A stretch of DNA of 41,894 bases, taken from assembly GCF_029959445.1 (NCBI RefSeq), contig NZ_JASCOR010000021.1:1-41894 (forward strand), written 5' to 3'. The position numbers were made by a program, and so were the translations under genes. Below, in pieces: positions 1 to 8,012 of the stretch. This stretch comes from Stenotrophomonas sp. PS02298. GTDB taxonomy: Bacteria; Pseudomonadota; Gammaproteobacteria; Xanthomonadales; Xanthomonadaceae. Position 1 is the stretch's first letter, and the number at the start of each line of letters is the position of its first letter. Below the pieces are notes generated by a model. That model was not told where the DNA came from, ran no database searches, and saw only the letters and a list, made by a program, of their open reading frames with translations.

Positions 1-2
1 CC

Positions 3-122
3 GCGAGGGCGGATGTGTTCGAATACATCGAGCGGTTCCACAACCCGAGGATGCGACGAAGGGTCGCCAGGCAAGACCAGAAGTTCTCAGCCCTTTTACA
101 ACCGTCCGTGATTTCGGGGTAG
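3..122 (+). mobile_element. C-terminal tail of an IS3-family-like transposase (partial, cut by window start)
   Basis: An open frame enters from the left edge and ends at the TAG at 120-122. Its roughly 39 residues contain VFEYIERFHNPRMRRR, which resembles the C-terminal end of the DDE domain in IS3-family OrfB transposases (the usual pattern is a YIExFYN motif near the C terminus). Only the tail is visible, so the subgroup cannot be named and the exact right end of the element cannot be placed; it should lie within a few tens of bases after 122. The element abuts, and appears to interrupt, the ATPase gene on the opposite strand. Family assignment is from memory of the motif only. Confidence 0.55.
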
Positions 123-498
123 AACCCTTGAGCTCAACCAGCAACCGGATGCCGGCGGTGTCTTGGCGCAGCGAGTTGTTGGTGCCGCGCAACGAGGCCA
201 GTGCGGCGTCGCCGCCCAGATAGGCTTCGAGGGAGATCCGCGGCGGCGATGCCGGCGTCCCTGCAGCAAGCGTCGCCAAGTACTCCCGCACTGTGGGCTG
301 GTGAAACAGGTGAGGCGTTAGCTCGTAGGCAAGATTGCGCCCATGCAACTGCCCGGTGACCACCGCGTGGATGGCCTCCAGCAGGGTGGACTTGCCGACC
401 TCGTTGTCGCCCACCACCAGGTTCATGTGGGCGTTGAGCGGCAGGTCCAGATGCCGAAACGACTTGAAGTTTTCGATGACGATACGTTCGATCGGCAT
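123..498 (-). pseudogene. 5' part of an OLD-family-like AAA ATPase/nuclease gene, interrupted by the IS-like sequence
   Basis: Reading leftwards from the ATG at 498, about 125 residues look native. They begin MPIERIVIENFKSFRHLDL and carry a Walker A loop GDNEVGKST at about residues 30-38, followed by LLEAI and an RGTNNS segment. This is the N-terminal ATPase lobe typical of OLD-type ATP-dependent nucleases (the class that includes GajA-like proteins, often paired with a UvrD-like helicase). An AAGGA ribosome site lies just upstream of the ATG. The frame stays open to the window start, but after about residue 125 it only reads the antisense of the transposase tail, so the full-length protein (normally 500-700 residues, with a Toprim domain) cannot be made. 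The gene diverges from the KfrA/TnpT-like gene, where Tn4651-type transposons normally have the tnpS recombinase. Confidence 0.65.
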
Positions 499-652
499 GC
501 ACAGTCCTTTGATGACCAACGGGCTCGGTGGCGGAGCCTGGCCGCACCCTGGCTGGCCTCCTTTCCGCTCTGGGCCAGACTACCCAGCGATCGCCGGCCT
601 TGGGCGGTTTCGTACTATTTGGGGCGCTGGGAAGGGCATGAATCGGCCTTAC

Positions 653-677
653 GCGGGATAATTCAATATTATCCCGC
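653..677. promoter_or_regulatory. Perfect 10-bp inverted repeat, possible recombination core site or operator
   Basis: GCGGGATAAT at 653-662 and its exact reverse complement ATTATCCCGC at 668-677 flank the 5-nt centre TCAAT. The site lies between the divergent ATPase start (498) and the KfrA/TnpT-like start (771). Known context: in Tn4651-type transposons the TnpT protein binds inverted repeats of the rst resolution core between tnpS and tnpT. The size, symmetry and position fit such a core, but a simple operator is also possible. The arms end in AT-rich sequence, so it could also overlap a promoter. Confidence 0.5.
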
Positions 678-719
678 CTTTAGATACGACCCGTACTCGG
701 CGAGTAGTGTAACTTGATT

Positions 720-751
720 GGTATGTAATTACGTGGTATGTAATACATTAC
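720..751. promoter_or_regulatory. Direct and inverted repeats upstream of the KfrA/TnpT-like gene (probable operator)
   Basis: GGTATGTAAT occurs at 720-729 and again at 735-744, a 15-bp period. Each copy forms part of a GTAAT/ATTAC dyad: GTAATTAC at 725-732, and GTAAT-ac-ATTAC at 740-751. The block ends 19 nt before the ATG at 771 and therefore overlaps the likely promoter. KfrA-type proteins are known to repress their own promoters by binding repeats there, so autoregulation is the simplest reading (inference). Confidence 0.5.
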
Positions 752-770
752 GAAATAGTCGGAGAGTGCG

Positions 771-1811
771 ATGGCACGCGGCGGCTTGTACAAGAGCGAC
801 ATCCAGAAGGCCCGCGATGCGCTGCGGGCACAGGGCAAACACCCGTCGGTGGACGCGGTGCGGGTGGCGCTGGGCAACACCGGCTCCAAGACAACCATTC
901 ACCGCTACCTGAAGGAGCTGGAAGAAGATGAAGGGCAAGGCCTTGGCGCCAAGGTCGCGGTCAGCGACGCGCTACAGGACCTGGTCGGTCGGCTTGCCGG
1001 TCGCCTACACGAGGAGGCCGAGGCTGTAATCGCCGAGGCCCGGCAGCGCTTCGAAGCGCACTTGCAGGAGCGTAGCGAGGCGCTGGAACGCACCCAGCAG
1101 GAGGCGTCCACGCTGAGCGCGCAGCTTCAGCGCATTGAAACTGCCTTACGCGAAGAAAAGACGACCCACGCCGCAGCCCAGCAGGCCTTGGCCGAACGGG
1201 TCACCGAGGTCGCGCAGCTCGGCGAACGGATCGCGGGACTGACCGCGCGGCTGGCGGAGCACGAGGCGCATGCCCAGTCGCTGGAGCAGAAGCACCAGCA
1301 TGCTCGCGAGGCGTTGGAGCACTACCGCACCTCGGTCAAGGACCAACGCGAACAGGAACAGCGCCGCCACGAGCACCAGGTGCAGGAACTGCAGGTCGCG
1401 CTGCGCCAGGCCAACGAGGCGCTGACCGCCAAGAACCACGAACTGGTTCAGCTCAACCGCGACAACGGGCAGTGGCTGGAACGCCACAGCCGCCTAGAGA
1501 GGGAACTGGCGCAGGTGCGGCAAGCTGCGGACGACCAGCGGAAGGAGCTGGACGCGCTGCGGCTTACGGCTGCGGAGTACCAGGCCTTGCTGGCACGCTG
1601 GACCCAGGACGCCCAAGCGTTGGAGAGCGCACGGGTCAAGCTGGCCAATGCTCACGCCGACTTGGCCAAGGAGCGAGAACGGCGTGAACAAGCCGAGGCC
1701 GAAGCGTTGCGTGCCGGTGTGCGCCAGGACACCTTGGAGCAGTTGCTGGCGCAGTTGCGGCCCGATCGCGCCGACAGTTCAGGTACCAACAAAAATCCGG
1801 CAACCAAATGA
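771..1811 (+). CDS. tnpT: KfrA_N-type coiled-coil DNA-binding protein, probable TnpT-like cointegrate-resolution protein
   Basis: A 346-residue protein. Residues 1-55 (MARGGLYKSDIQKARDAL, then NTGSKTTIHRYLKELEED) match the KfrA_N helical DNA-binding domain. Residues about 80-330 are almost pure charged heptad sequence rich in E, Q, A, R and L, that is, a long coiled coil. This architecture is shared by plasmid KfrA proteins and by TnpT, the accessory DNA-binding protein for cointegrate resolution in Tn4651/Tn5041-type transposons. TnpT is favoured because a terminal inverted repeat of that type follows the stop codon within 60 bp and a core-site-like inverted repeat lies upstream. GGAG at 761-764 is a usable ribosome site. 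The partner recombinase TnpS is not in the window. Confidence 0.75.
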   Translation: MARGGLYKSDIQKARDALRAQGKHPSVDAVRVALGNTGSKTTIHRYLKELEEDEGQGLGAKVAVSDALQDLVGRLAGRLHEEAEAVIAEARQRFEAHLQERSEALERTQQEASTLSAQLQRIETALREEKTTHAAAQQALAERVTEVAQLGERIAGLTARLAEHEAHAQSLEQKHQHAREALEHYRTSVKDQREQEQRRHEHQVQELQVALRQANEALTAKNHELVQLNRDNGQWLERHSRLERELAQVRQAADDQRKELDALRLTAAEYQALLARWTQDAQALESARVKLANAHADLAKERERREQAEAEALRAGVRQDTLEQLLAQLRPDRADSSGTNKNPATK

Positions 1812-1824
1812 TTTCACGGAAGAA

Positions 1825-1870
1825 AAAAAAATTCTGGGGGGCATTTTTGCACGTATCTCGGCTTAACCCC
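1825..1870 (-). mobile_element. Terminal inverted repeat of a Tn4651/Tn5041-like Tn3-family transposon
   Basis: Read leftwards from 1870, the sequence starts GGGGTTAAGCCGAGATACG and continues through GTGCAAAAATGCCCCCC. It begins with the four Gs typical of Tn3-family ends and, from memory, is close to the GGGGTTATGCCGAGATAAG type of end seen in the Tn4651/Tn5041 subgroup, whose repeats are about 46 bp. The inner side faces the TnpT-like gene, so the transposon body lies to the left. Bases 1871-1875 (ACATC) would be the target-site duplication if insertion was simple; the other end is outside the window. Confidence 0.65.
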
Positions 1871-1885
1871 ACATCCGCCATCCTT

Positions 1886-2236
1886 ATGGGGTTTCCATGG
1901 GGGGTGCGCGTGACTTTGTCCGTCGACTCAACACCGACCTTCGCTCGACGCCTCCAACAAGCCCGCCTGCACACGGGTTTGTCGCAGAAGGAGTTGGGCA
2001 TCCGGGCCGGTCTGGATCCTTACGTGGCCAGCCCCCGAGTCAACCAGTACGAACGTGGCAAGCACGAGCCCAAGCTGGAGACTGCTGAGCGGTTGGCCCA
2101 AGCGTTGGGGATCCCCGCCGCCTTCCTTTACACCGACGATGATCTGCTGGCCAAGTTGCTCCTGCGCTGGGGCTCGCTAAGCAAGCAGCAGAAGCGGGAG
2201 TTGGTGAAGCTGATCGAGGCCACACCCGAGAAGTAA
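1886..2236 (+). CDS. Small XRE/Cro-CI-type helix-turn-helix regulator
   Basis: About 108-116 residues, depending on the start (ATG at 1886 or GTG at 1910; the GTG has a G-rich ribosome site 1898-1903 and is equally likely). The N-terminal half is a classic HTH_3 domain: FARRLQQARLHTGLSQKELG, then SPRVNQYERGKHEPKLETAERLAQALGIPAAFLYTDDD. The C-terminal part (LSKQQKRELVKLIEA) is a short helix. The family represses or activates nearby promoters; no target can be read here. The start lies only 16-40 bp from the transposon terminus at 1870, so the original promoter may be displaced and the gene may now be driven from the transposon end or be silent. Confidence 0.8.
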   Translation: MGFPWGVRVTLSVDSTPTFARRLQQARLHTGLSQKELGIRAGLDPYVASPRVNQYERGKHEPKLETAERLAQALGIPAAFLYTDDDLLAKLLLRWGSLSKQQKRELVKLIEATPEK

Positions 2237-2344
2237 ACCGAACAAGCGCTAGCCCTATGGGCAACCCTTCGCCTCAACCCGCCCATTGGGCGCTCCTGGA
2301 GGGAGCTGCAGTGGCCGTGACTAGTGCGACTGACAAGTGGCGGC

Positions 2345-2370
2345 ATCTCAGGCCTACTTGAGATTTTGTT
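2345..2370 (+). terminator. Weak hairpin with T-rich tail after the HTH gene, or a copL-proximal operator
   Basis: ATCTCA at 2345-2350 pairs with TGAGAT at 2359-2364 around an 8-nt loop, followed by TTTGTT. The stem is only 6 bp, so termination would be weak. It lies 109 bp after the HTH gene and 41 bp before copL, so a regulatory role at the copL promoter is an alternative. I could not find a well-spaced -35/-10 pair for copL. Confidence 0.3.
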
Positions 2371-2410
2371 CACGACCGATACACACGCGCCTTGTCTAAA
2401 GTGATTTACA

Positions 2411-2830
2411 ATGTCGCCCGTGTCAGCCTCCTCACTTCTACTGCGACTGCTCCTGATCGTCATGCTCGTGCTTAACGGCGCGTGGTCGGCATTTGCGTCG
2501 ATCAGTATGAACCCGGCCATGGAAGCGCAGGCCAGCGAAGTGGCTGCCGCGGTGCAAGGCGACGAAGACTGCGTCGCCCATCACAGTGCTGAGAATCATC
2601 CCGATGCCACCTCGATTGAAAGGGCTGGCACTGGGCATGGCGACCATGCCGGTCCCGACTGTTGCAAGTCTTCTGCGTGCCGGTGCGCCTGCGTACACGC
2701 GTGCGCGAGCGCACTTCCGGCGCGCCTGCATGTTTCGGTGCAACTGGCCTTGGGCCTGGATGTCATGCCGCTGCCCCTAGGGCATGCGGCACCTGCCTTG
2801 CCTCATCTGATCCGACCACCGATCGGCTAA
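2411..2830 (+). CDS. copL: CopL family metal-binding regulatory protein
   Basis: A 139-residue Cys/His-rich exported protein upstream of copA. Residues 1-30 form a hydrophobic signal peptide (LLLRLLLIVMLVLNGAWSAFA). The centre holds the metal-binding block GHGDHAGPDCCKSSACRCAC followed by VHACASA, with several His and Asp residues before it. The C-terminal third is hydrophobic and Pro-rich and ends RPPIG. In Xanthomonas, copL is needed for copper-induced expression of copAB and is the first gene of the cluster; the same position here supports the call. The gap to copA is 115 bp with no clear terminator, so co-transcription is likely. Confidence 0.88.
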   Translation: MSPVSASSLLLRLLLIVMLVLNGAWSAFASISMNPAMEAQASEVAAAVQGDEDCVAHHSAENHPDATSIERAGTGHGDHAGPDCCKSSACRCACVHACASALPARLHVSVQLALGLDVMPLPLGHAAPALPHLIRPPIG

Positions 2831-2945
2831 GCGTCCCTAAGCGCCGCAATGGCGCCGTTGGTGTGGCTTGCATGCCTATTTATAGGCCAGCCGCCCGCTC
2901 TGTACCACCGCCCGCCGGTGGCAACACGACGCTTGGAGCATTTTC

Positions 2946-4817
2946 ATGTCGCATGATGATTTTCGTGGTCCACACGGTGGACCGCCGCTGCTACCTTCGC
3001 GGCGGCGATTTGTCCAGGGCTTGGCCTTGGGAGGCGCAGTCGCAGGATTAGGTTTCTGGCCCAAAGCCAGTTGGGCGCTCAAGGGCCCGGGACAACCCAA
3101 CGTACTATCGGGCACCGAGTTTGACCTAACCATCGGCGAGACGCCGATGAACTTCACCGGCAAGACCCGCACCGCGATCACCGTCAATGGGTCCGTTCCG
3201 GCGCCGTTGCTGCGTTGGCGGGAAGGCACCACGGTCAACCTGCGTGTCTCCAATGCATTGCCCGCTAACTCCCTCCATGGCGCGGACACCTCCATCCATT
3301 GGCACGGCATCATTTTGCCGGCCAACATGGACGGCGTGCCGGGCCTGAGCTTTGACGGTATCGGACGTGGTGAGACCTACCACTACCGGTTCACCCTGCA
3401 TCAGGGCGGCACCTACTGGTACCACAGCCACTCGGGGTTCCAGGAACAAGCCGGGCTCTATGGCCCGATCATCATCGACCCATTGGAGCCGGAGCCCTTC
3501 AGCTTCGATCGCGACTACGTCGTGATGCTGAGCGATTGGACAGACCTGGACCCGACGGCCCTGTTCGATCGTTTGAAGAAGATGCCGGGCCATGACAATT
3601 ACTACAAGCGCACGGTCGGCGATTTTGCGCGCGATGTGAAGCGCAACGGCCTGTCGGCCACGTTGGAAGATCGCAAGATGTGGGGCGTGATGCGGATGAC
3701 GCCCACGGATCTGTCCGACGTCAACGCCAACACCTACACCTACCTGATGAACGGCACGACCTCGCTGGGCAACTGGACCGGTTTGTTCCGCAGTGGCGAG
3801 AAGGTGCGCCTGCGTTTCATCAATGGCTCTGCCATGACGTACTTCGATGTGCGTATTCCGGGGCTAAAGATGACCGTGGTGGCAGCAGATGGCTTGTATG
3901 TCCATCCGGTTTCCGTCGACGAGTTCCGCATCGCGGTAGCAGAAACCTTCGATGTGATCGTGGAGCCCTCCGGGCAGGACGCATTCACCATCTTTGCCCA
4001 AGACTCCGGTCGCACCGGCTACGTCAGCGGCACGCTCGCCGTGCGCGAAGGATTACGCGCGCCCGTTCCGTCTGTGGATCCCCGGCCGCTGCTGACGATG
4101 GCAGACATGGGCATGGATCATGGATCGATGGATATGTCTGGCGGCAGCAAGGGCATGGAAGGCGGCTGTGGTGCGGCCATGGGCATGCCTGGCATGACCC
4201 CACCTGCCAGCGGTAACGCGACCTCGGCCCATGCAGGCCATGCGATGCCCGCCGCCGGCGATGGTGCCATGGCAGGCATGCAGCACGGGGGCATGCAATC
4301 ACACCCTGCCAGCGAGACCAACAATCCCCTGTTGGACAACCAGGCCATGAGCGTGAGTTCGCGCTTGGATGATCCGGGTAATGGCCTGCGCGATAACGGC
4401 CGTCATGTACTGACGTATTCCATGCTCAAGAGCACCTTTGAAGACCCTGACGGACGCGACCCCGGTCGCGAGATCGAGCTGCATCTGACCGGACATATGG
4501 AGAAATTCTCCTGGGGCTTCAACGGTCAGAAGTTCTCCGATGTCAAGCCGCTGCGGCTGAACTACGGCGAGCGTATGCGCATCGTATTGGTTAACGACAC
4601 GATGATGACCCATCCCATCCATTTGCACGGCATGTGGAGTGACGTGGAGGACGACAACGGCAACTTCATGGTGCGCAAGCACACGGTGGATATGCCGCCG
4701 GGTAGCCGACGCACGTATCGCGTGCGTGCCGATGCGTTGGGCAGCTGGGCGTTCCATTGCCACCTGCTTTATCACATGGAAGCCGGAATGATGCGCACGG
4801 TGAGGGTCGACGAATGA
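2946..4817 (+). CDS. copA: Periplasmic copper-resistance multicopper oxidase CopA
   Basis: A 623-residue multicopper oxidase of the CopA/PcoA type that oxidises or binds Cu(I) in the periplasm. It starts with a Tat signal ([13 protein letters not shown] near residue 20). Copper-ligand motifs occur in the expected order: [22 protein letters not shown], then near the C terminus HPIHLHG and [12 protein letters not shown]. Between the second and third cupredoxin domains, residues about 385-460 are Met/His/Gly-rich ([13 protein letters not shown], then MGMPGM and MAGMQHGGM), the copper-binding insert typical of CopA. GGAG at 2935-2938 precedes the ATG. The stop overlaps the copB start (ATGA), so the two are translationally coupled. 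Confidence 0.96.
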   Translation: MSHDDFRGPHGGPPLLPSRRRFVQGLALGGAVAGLGFWPKASWALKGPGQPNVLSGTEFDLTIGETPMNFTGKTRTAITVNGSVPAPLLRWREGTTVNLRVSNALPANSLHGADTSIHWHGIILPANMDGVPGLSFDGIGRGETYHYRFTLHQGGTYWYHSHSGFQEQAGLYGPIIIDPLEPEPFSFDRDYVVMLSDWTDLDPTALFDRLKKMPGHDNYYKRTVGDFARDVKRNGLSATLEDRKMWGVMRMTPTDLSDVNANTYTYLMNGTTSLGNWTGLFRSGEKVRLRFINGSAMTYFDVRIPGLKMTVVAADGLYVHPVSVDEFRIAVAETFDVIVEPSGQDAFTIFAQDSGRTGYVSGTLAVREGLRAPVPSVDPRPLLTMADMGMDHGSMDMSGGSKGMEGGCGAAMGMPGMTPPASGNATSAHAGHAMPAAGDGAMAGMQHGGMQSHPASETNNPLLDNQAMSVSSRLDDPGNGLRDNGRHVLTYSMLKSTFEDPDGRDPGREIELHLTGHMEKFSWGFNGQKFSDVKPLRLNYGERMRIVLVNDTMMTHPIHLHGMWSDVEDDNGNFMVRKHTVDMPPGSRRTYRVRADALGSWAFHCHLLYHMEAGMMRTVRVDE

Positions 4818-6091
4818 ACATCAATAGACGCGATACCACCCTGACTGCGCTGACGCTGGCTATCTCGCTGGCCCTGGCCAATGCGGCCAGCGCCCAATCC
4901 ATGCAGCACGGCTCCATGCCGATGGAGCAGGGCGCGCAGACCCAGACTCAGGATCACTCTGCACAACAGGCGCCGACATCAAAACCTGCGCCAGCCCAAA
5001 AGCCTGCAACACCGGCCAAGCCGAGCGAAGCGACGATCGATCATGCGACGATGGGCCACGCCGCGCCGCAGGCTAAAGCAGCCGAGCCTGCCATGCAGGG
5101 CATGGACCATTCGCAAATGGGGCACGTCTCGCCCGCGAGCACACCTGCGGCGCCCACAGCACAGGCGCAGTCGATGCAGGGCATGGATCACAGTCAGATG
5201 GCACAGCCCGCTGCAGCCGACACCTCTAGTACGGCCACGCCTGCGATGCAGGGGATGGACCATTCCAAGATGGGGCACGGCGCGCCTCCGAGCACGCCCG
5301 CAACGCCCAAAGCGCAGACACAGTCGATGCAGGGCATGGACCACAGTCAGATGGGACACGGGCCTGCAGTGCCAACGCAGCCGCGCACCCCGATACCCGC
5401 GGTGACGGACGCGGATCGCAAGGCGGCCATCGCGCCGGAACACGCGCATCCGGTGCATGACAACTCGATCAAGAGCTACGTGCTGCTCAATCGCCTGGAA
5501 GCCTGGGATGCCGATCCGGGCACCGGGCTGGGCTGGGAGGGCCAGGCTTGGATCGGTACGGACCTCAATCGCGTCTGGCTCCGCAGTGAAGGCGAACGCA
5601 CGGATGGTCAGACCGAGTCGGCTGATCTGGAAGTGCTCTACGGCCGCAGTATCTCCACGTGGTGGGATGTGGTGGCCGGTGTGCGTCATGACTTCAAGCC
5701 TGGGGCATCTCAAAACTTCGCCGCTATCGGTGTACAGGGCTTGGCGCCGATGAAGTTCGAAGTGTCCGCCACAGCCTATCTCGGCGAAGGGGGCCAGACT
5801 GCCGCCAATGTCGAGGCCGAGTACGAATTGCTGCTAACCAACCGGCTGATCTTGCAGCCGCTGGTGGAAGTCACCGCCTATGGCAAGAACGATCCATTGC
5901 GCGGGATAGGTTCGGGTCTGAGTACCGCTGAGGCGGGGCTACGACTTCGTTATGAGTTCACCCGAAAGTTCGCTCCCTACATCGGCGTGGTGTACGAGCG
6001 CGCGTTTGGCAATACCGCAGACATGCGACGCGAGCATGGCGAGTCCTTTGAAGACACGCGCTTGGTCATCGGCCTTCGTACCTGGTTCTAA
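4814..6091 (+). CDS. copB: Outer-membrane copper-resistance protein CopB
   Basis: A 425-residue protein with a signal peptide ending near ANAASA-Q. Residues 30-205 form a low-complexity, Pro/Ala/Met/His-rich periplasmic arm; the C-terminal 220 residues (from about [13 protein letters not shown] to VIGLRTWF) are the CopB/PcoB beta-barrel domain. The arm holds four near-identical MQGMDHS units starting at residues 94, 121, 145 and 172, spaced 24-27 residues apart. Each is followed by QM or KM and three of the four by GH, giving Met/His copper sites. The start overlaps the copA stop. CopB is thought to bind or sequester copper at the outer membrane together with CopA. Confidence 0.95.
   Translation: MNINRRDTTLTALTLAISLALANAASAQSMQHGSMPMEQGAQTQTQDHSAQQAPTSKPAPAQKPATPAKPSEATIDHATMGHAAPQAKAAEPAMQGMDHSQMGHVSPASTPAAPTAQAQSMQGMDHSQMAQPAAADTSSTATPAMQGMDHSKMGHGAPPSTPATPKAQTQSMQGMDHSQMGHGPAVPTQPRTPIPAVTDADRKAAIAPEHAHPVHDNSIKSYVLLNRLEAWDADPGTGLGWEGQAWIGTDLNRVWLRSEGERTDGQTESADLEVLYGRSISTWWDVVAGVRHDFKPGASQNFAAIGVQGLAPMKFEVSATAYLGEGGQTAANVEAEYELLLTNRLILQPLVEVTAYGKNDPLRGIGSGLSTAEAGLRLRYEFTRKFAPYIGVVYERAFGNTADMRREHGESFEDTRLVIGLRTWF
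5093..5359 (+). repeat. In-frame tandem repeats encoding the MQGMDHS(Q/K)MGH copper-binding units of CopB
   Basis: Four copies of an ATGCAGGGCATGGA-like core begin at 5093, 5174, 5246 and 5327, separated by 81, 72 and 81 bp. Units 2 and 4 share the longest nucleotide identity, including the upstream CAGTCG, which suggests a recent duplication. All spacings are multiples of three, so copy-number change would keep the frame. Confidence 0.8.
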
Positions 6092-6103
6092 GGGGAACTG
6101 ACA

Positions 6104-6874
6104 ATGAAATCCAACAAAAGGATGTGGGTATGGCTCGGTGCCGGCGTGGGATTGGTTGCGGTCGCGGCAACTGCCACGGTCTCTCTGGGCGTGTACAACG
6201 TGGCCGCCGACGATCCGCATAGTCGCCCGGTGTATGCGCTACTTGAAACGGCGCGCGAGCGTTCCATTGAGGTGCGCGCCGCCAAGCTTCAGGTGCCCAC
6301 GAACCTGGATGATCCTGAGCGTATCCGCCAGGGTGCGGGCAACTACAACGCCATGTGCGTGACCTGCCATCTTTCGCCAGAGGCGGCGGCCACCGAGATG
6401 AGCAAGGGCCTGTACCCCGCGCCACCGAACCTAAGCAAACAGTCGGTCGCTCCAGCTGAGGCGTTCTGGGTGATCAAGCACGGCATCAAGGCCAGCGGCA
6501 TGCCCGCGTGGGGCGGCAGCATGGACGATGAGTTCATCTGGAACATGTCGGCCTTCCTGCAGAAGCTGCCCACGCTGGACAAGGCCGGTTACCAGGCGTT
6601 GGTGGCCAGCAGTGATGGTCATTCGCATGGCGGCGGCGAGACGCAAGGCCACCATGACGACGAAAAGGCCGAGGATCACCCTGCCCTATTCGAGCCGGGC
6701 AACAACTCCATGCCGCATGCGCACCCGCCGGGCGTGGACGACGATCACCACGGCCCGACACCCAGCGACACGGAAGTCGGGTTGGTGAGCCACGGCCATC
6801 CCGACGGCAAGGTGGAGTCGCACCCTGCACCACACACGCCCGTGGCCGATGACGGCCATGCGCACACCCATTGA
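6104..6874 (+). CDS. copM: Membrane-anchored c-type cytochrome of the copper cluster with a His-rich tail (CopM position)
   Basis: A 256-residue protein 12 bp after copB. Residues 10-32 are a single hydrophobic N-terminal anchor or signal. A mono-haem cytochrome c domain follows: haem-binding CVTCH at residues 85-89 and the probable distal Met ligand in SGMPAWGG (Met133). Residues about 165-256 form an acidic, His-rich tail (HSHGGGETQGHHDDEKAED, then HAHPPGVDDDHHGP) ending in HAHTH, probably a copper-binding extension. The position matches copM in Xanthomonas copLABMGCDF clusters, which gives the symbol; that copM encodes exactly this cytochrome type is from memory. A role in electron transfer with CopA is inferred. 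Confidence 0.8.
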   Translation: MKSNKRMWVWLGAGVGLVAVAATATVSLGVYNVAADDPHSRPVYALLETARERSIEVRAAKLQVPTNLDDPERIRQGAGNYNAMCVTCHLSPEAAATEMSKGLYPAPPNLSKQSVAPAEAFWVIKHGIKASGMPAWGGSMDDEFIWNMSAFLQKLPTLDKAGYQALVASSDGHSHGGGETQGHHDDEKAEDHPALFEPGNNSMPHAHPPGVDDDHHGPTPSDTEVGLVSHGHPDGKVESHPAPHTPVADDGHAHTH

Positions 6875-6893
6875 TCTCCTTGGAGCCCACGCA

Positions 6894-7403
6894 ATGAACG
6901 CAACAGCAATCTCGTTCACCCTCGCACTGGCACTGGCCGTCGTGTCCCCCGCAATGGCGCAGGCGACACAGCCGCACGCACATCACCCCGCTGCCGCGGC
7001 ATCTGCGGACGTCGACGTCCCAGTCACTGCAGAGGCCGCGGTCGCCGTAGCGGAGCGTTTCAACAGGGCCCTGTCTAGCGGCGATCTGGCCACGGTCGAA
7101 GCCCTGCTCGCTGCCGACGTCCTCATCCTCGAGTCCGGGGGTGCCGAGCGCAGCCGCGAGGAATATCTGGGTCATCACGCAGTCAGCGATGCGGCATTCC
7201 TCAAGGGCGCCCATCGCCAGCTGCTCCGTCAGCGTGCACGCACCGCTGGTGAGTTCGCATGGGTCGGAACCGAAAGCGAGCTGCACGCCCAGAAAGACGG
7301 TAAGCCACTGACCGTCCAGAGCACCGAGACCATGGTGCTGAAGCAGACCACCGACGGTTGGCGGATCGCCCACATCCACTGGTCTTCGCGGACCAAGCGC
7401 TAA
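6894..7403 (+). CDS. Secreted SnoaL/NTF2-like domain protein
   Basis: 169 residues with a signal peptide (FTLALALAVVSPAMAQA) and a short His-containing linker (HAHHPAAAA). The rest is an NTF2/SnoaL-like cone fold, recognisable from VAERFNRALSSGDLATVEALL, the following acid-rich strand, and the closing ETMVLKQTTDGWRIAHIHW. Members of this superfamily include small enzymes and ligand-binding proteins; no catalytic activity can be assigned. It lies 19 bp after the cytochrome gene and 14 bp before copG in the same direction, so it belongs to the copper operon. TTGGAG upstream of the ATG at 6894 supports that start. Confidence 0.78.
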   Translation: MNATAISFTLALALAVVSPAMAQATQPHAHHPAAAASADVDVPVTAEAAVAVAERFNRALSSGDLATVEALLAADVLILESGGAERSREEYLGHHAVSDAAFLKGAHRQLLRQRARTAGEFAWVGTESELHAQKDGKPLTVQSTETMVLKQTTDGWRIAHIHWSSRTKR

Positions 7404-7417
7404 GCGGAGAACCAGAA

Positions 7418-7942
7418 ATGAAAACCTGCAGATTGAACCGACTGGCGTGGGCGGCTTTTGCGGTCGCCGGCCTGGGTGCCTGCACCCAAGCGGCTACACC
7501 CGCGCAATCCACCATCGCGCCCACTGCACAGGTCGTCCCGGAAACAGCCGACGCGACTCCAGCCGCCCTGCCACGCATGACCGTCCACAAGACCCCGACC
7601 TGCGGGTGCTGCGGTAGCTGGATCGACCACGTGAAGAAGGCGGGGTTCACCGTGGATGTGCATGACATGGATGACCTGGGTCCGGTCAAGGAGCGCCTGG
7701 GTGTCCCCTATGCAAAGGGCTCCTGCCACACGGCCGAGGTCGACGGATACGTCATCGAAGGCCATGTCCCGGCCGAGGACATCAAGCGCCTCCTCGAAGA
7801 AAAGCCGGACGCACGCGGCCTGGTCCTGCCCGGAATGCCGCTCGGTTCGCCGGGCATGGAGGTCCCGGAAGGACGCCAGCAGCCGTATACGGTCGAGCTG
7901 GTCCATCACGACGGAACCACCGAACCCTTCGCACAGCATTGA
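7418..7942 (+). CDS. copG: DUF411 copper-handling protein CopG
   Basis: 174 residues with a lipoprotein-like signal (FAVAGLGAC, lipobox Cys at about residue 21-22) and a DUF411 domain from about residue 55. The thioredoxin-like CxCC site is in HKTPTCGCCGSWIDHVKKAG, and the second conserved Cys/His site is in YAKGSCHTAEVDGYVIEGHVP. CopG/PcoG-type proteins bind copper clusters through these Cys residues and are proposed to perform copper redox chemistry in the periplasm. The order copM-(NTF2)-copG-csp-copC-copD matches copper clusters of Xanthomonas apart from the inserted small genes. Confidence 0.88.
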   Translation: MKTCRLNRLAWAAFAVAGLGACTQAATPAQSTIAPTAQVVPETADATPAALPRMTVHKTPTCGCCGSWIDHVKKAGFTVDVHDMDDLGPVKERLGVPYAKGSCHTAEVDGYVIEGHVPAEDIKRLLEEKPDARGLVLPGMPLGSPGMEVPEGRQQPYTVELVHHDGTTEPFAQH

Positions 7943-8012
7943 TCCGCAAGAGCAACAGGGGGCGGTGTTGCGGGCGCGCCGATTCTCGTCCGCGATGAAG
8001 CAGGAGATCCAC

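Noticed and set aside
2662..3051. 129-codon + strand frame overlapping copL and copA
   Set aside because: It is an alternative frame of copL and the copA signal region; both real genes have strong homology.
5093..5359. Regularly spaced repeats that could suggest a CRISPR array
   Set aside because: They are in-frame protein repeats in copB with spacers of low complexity and no cas genes nearby.
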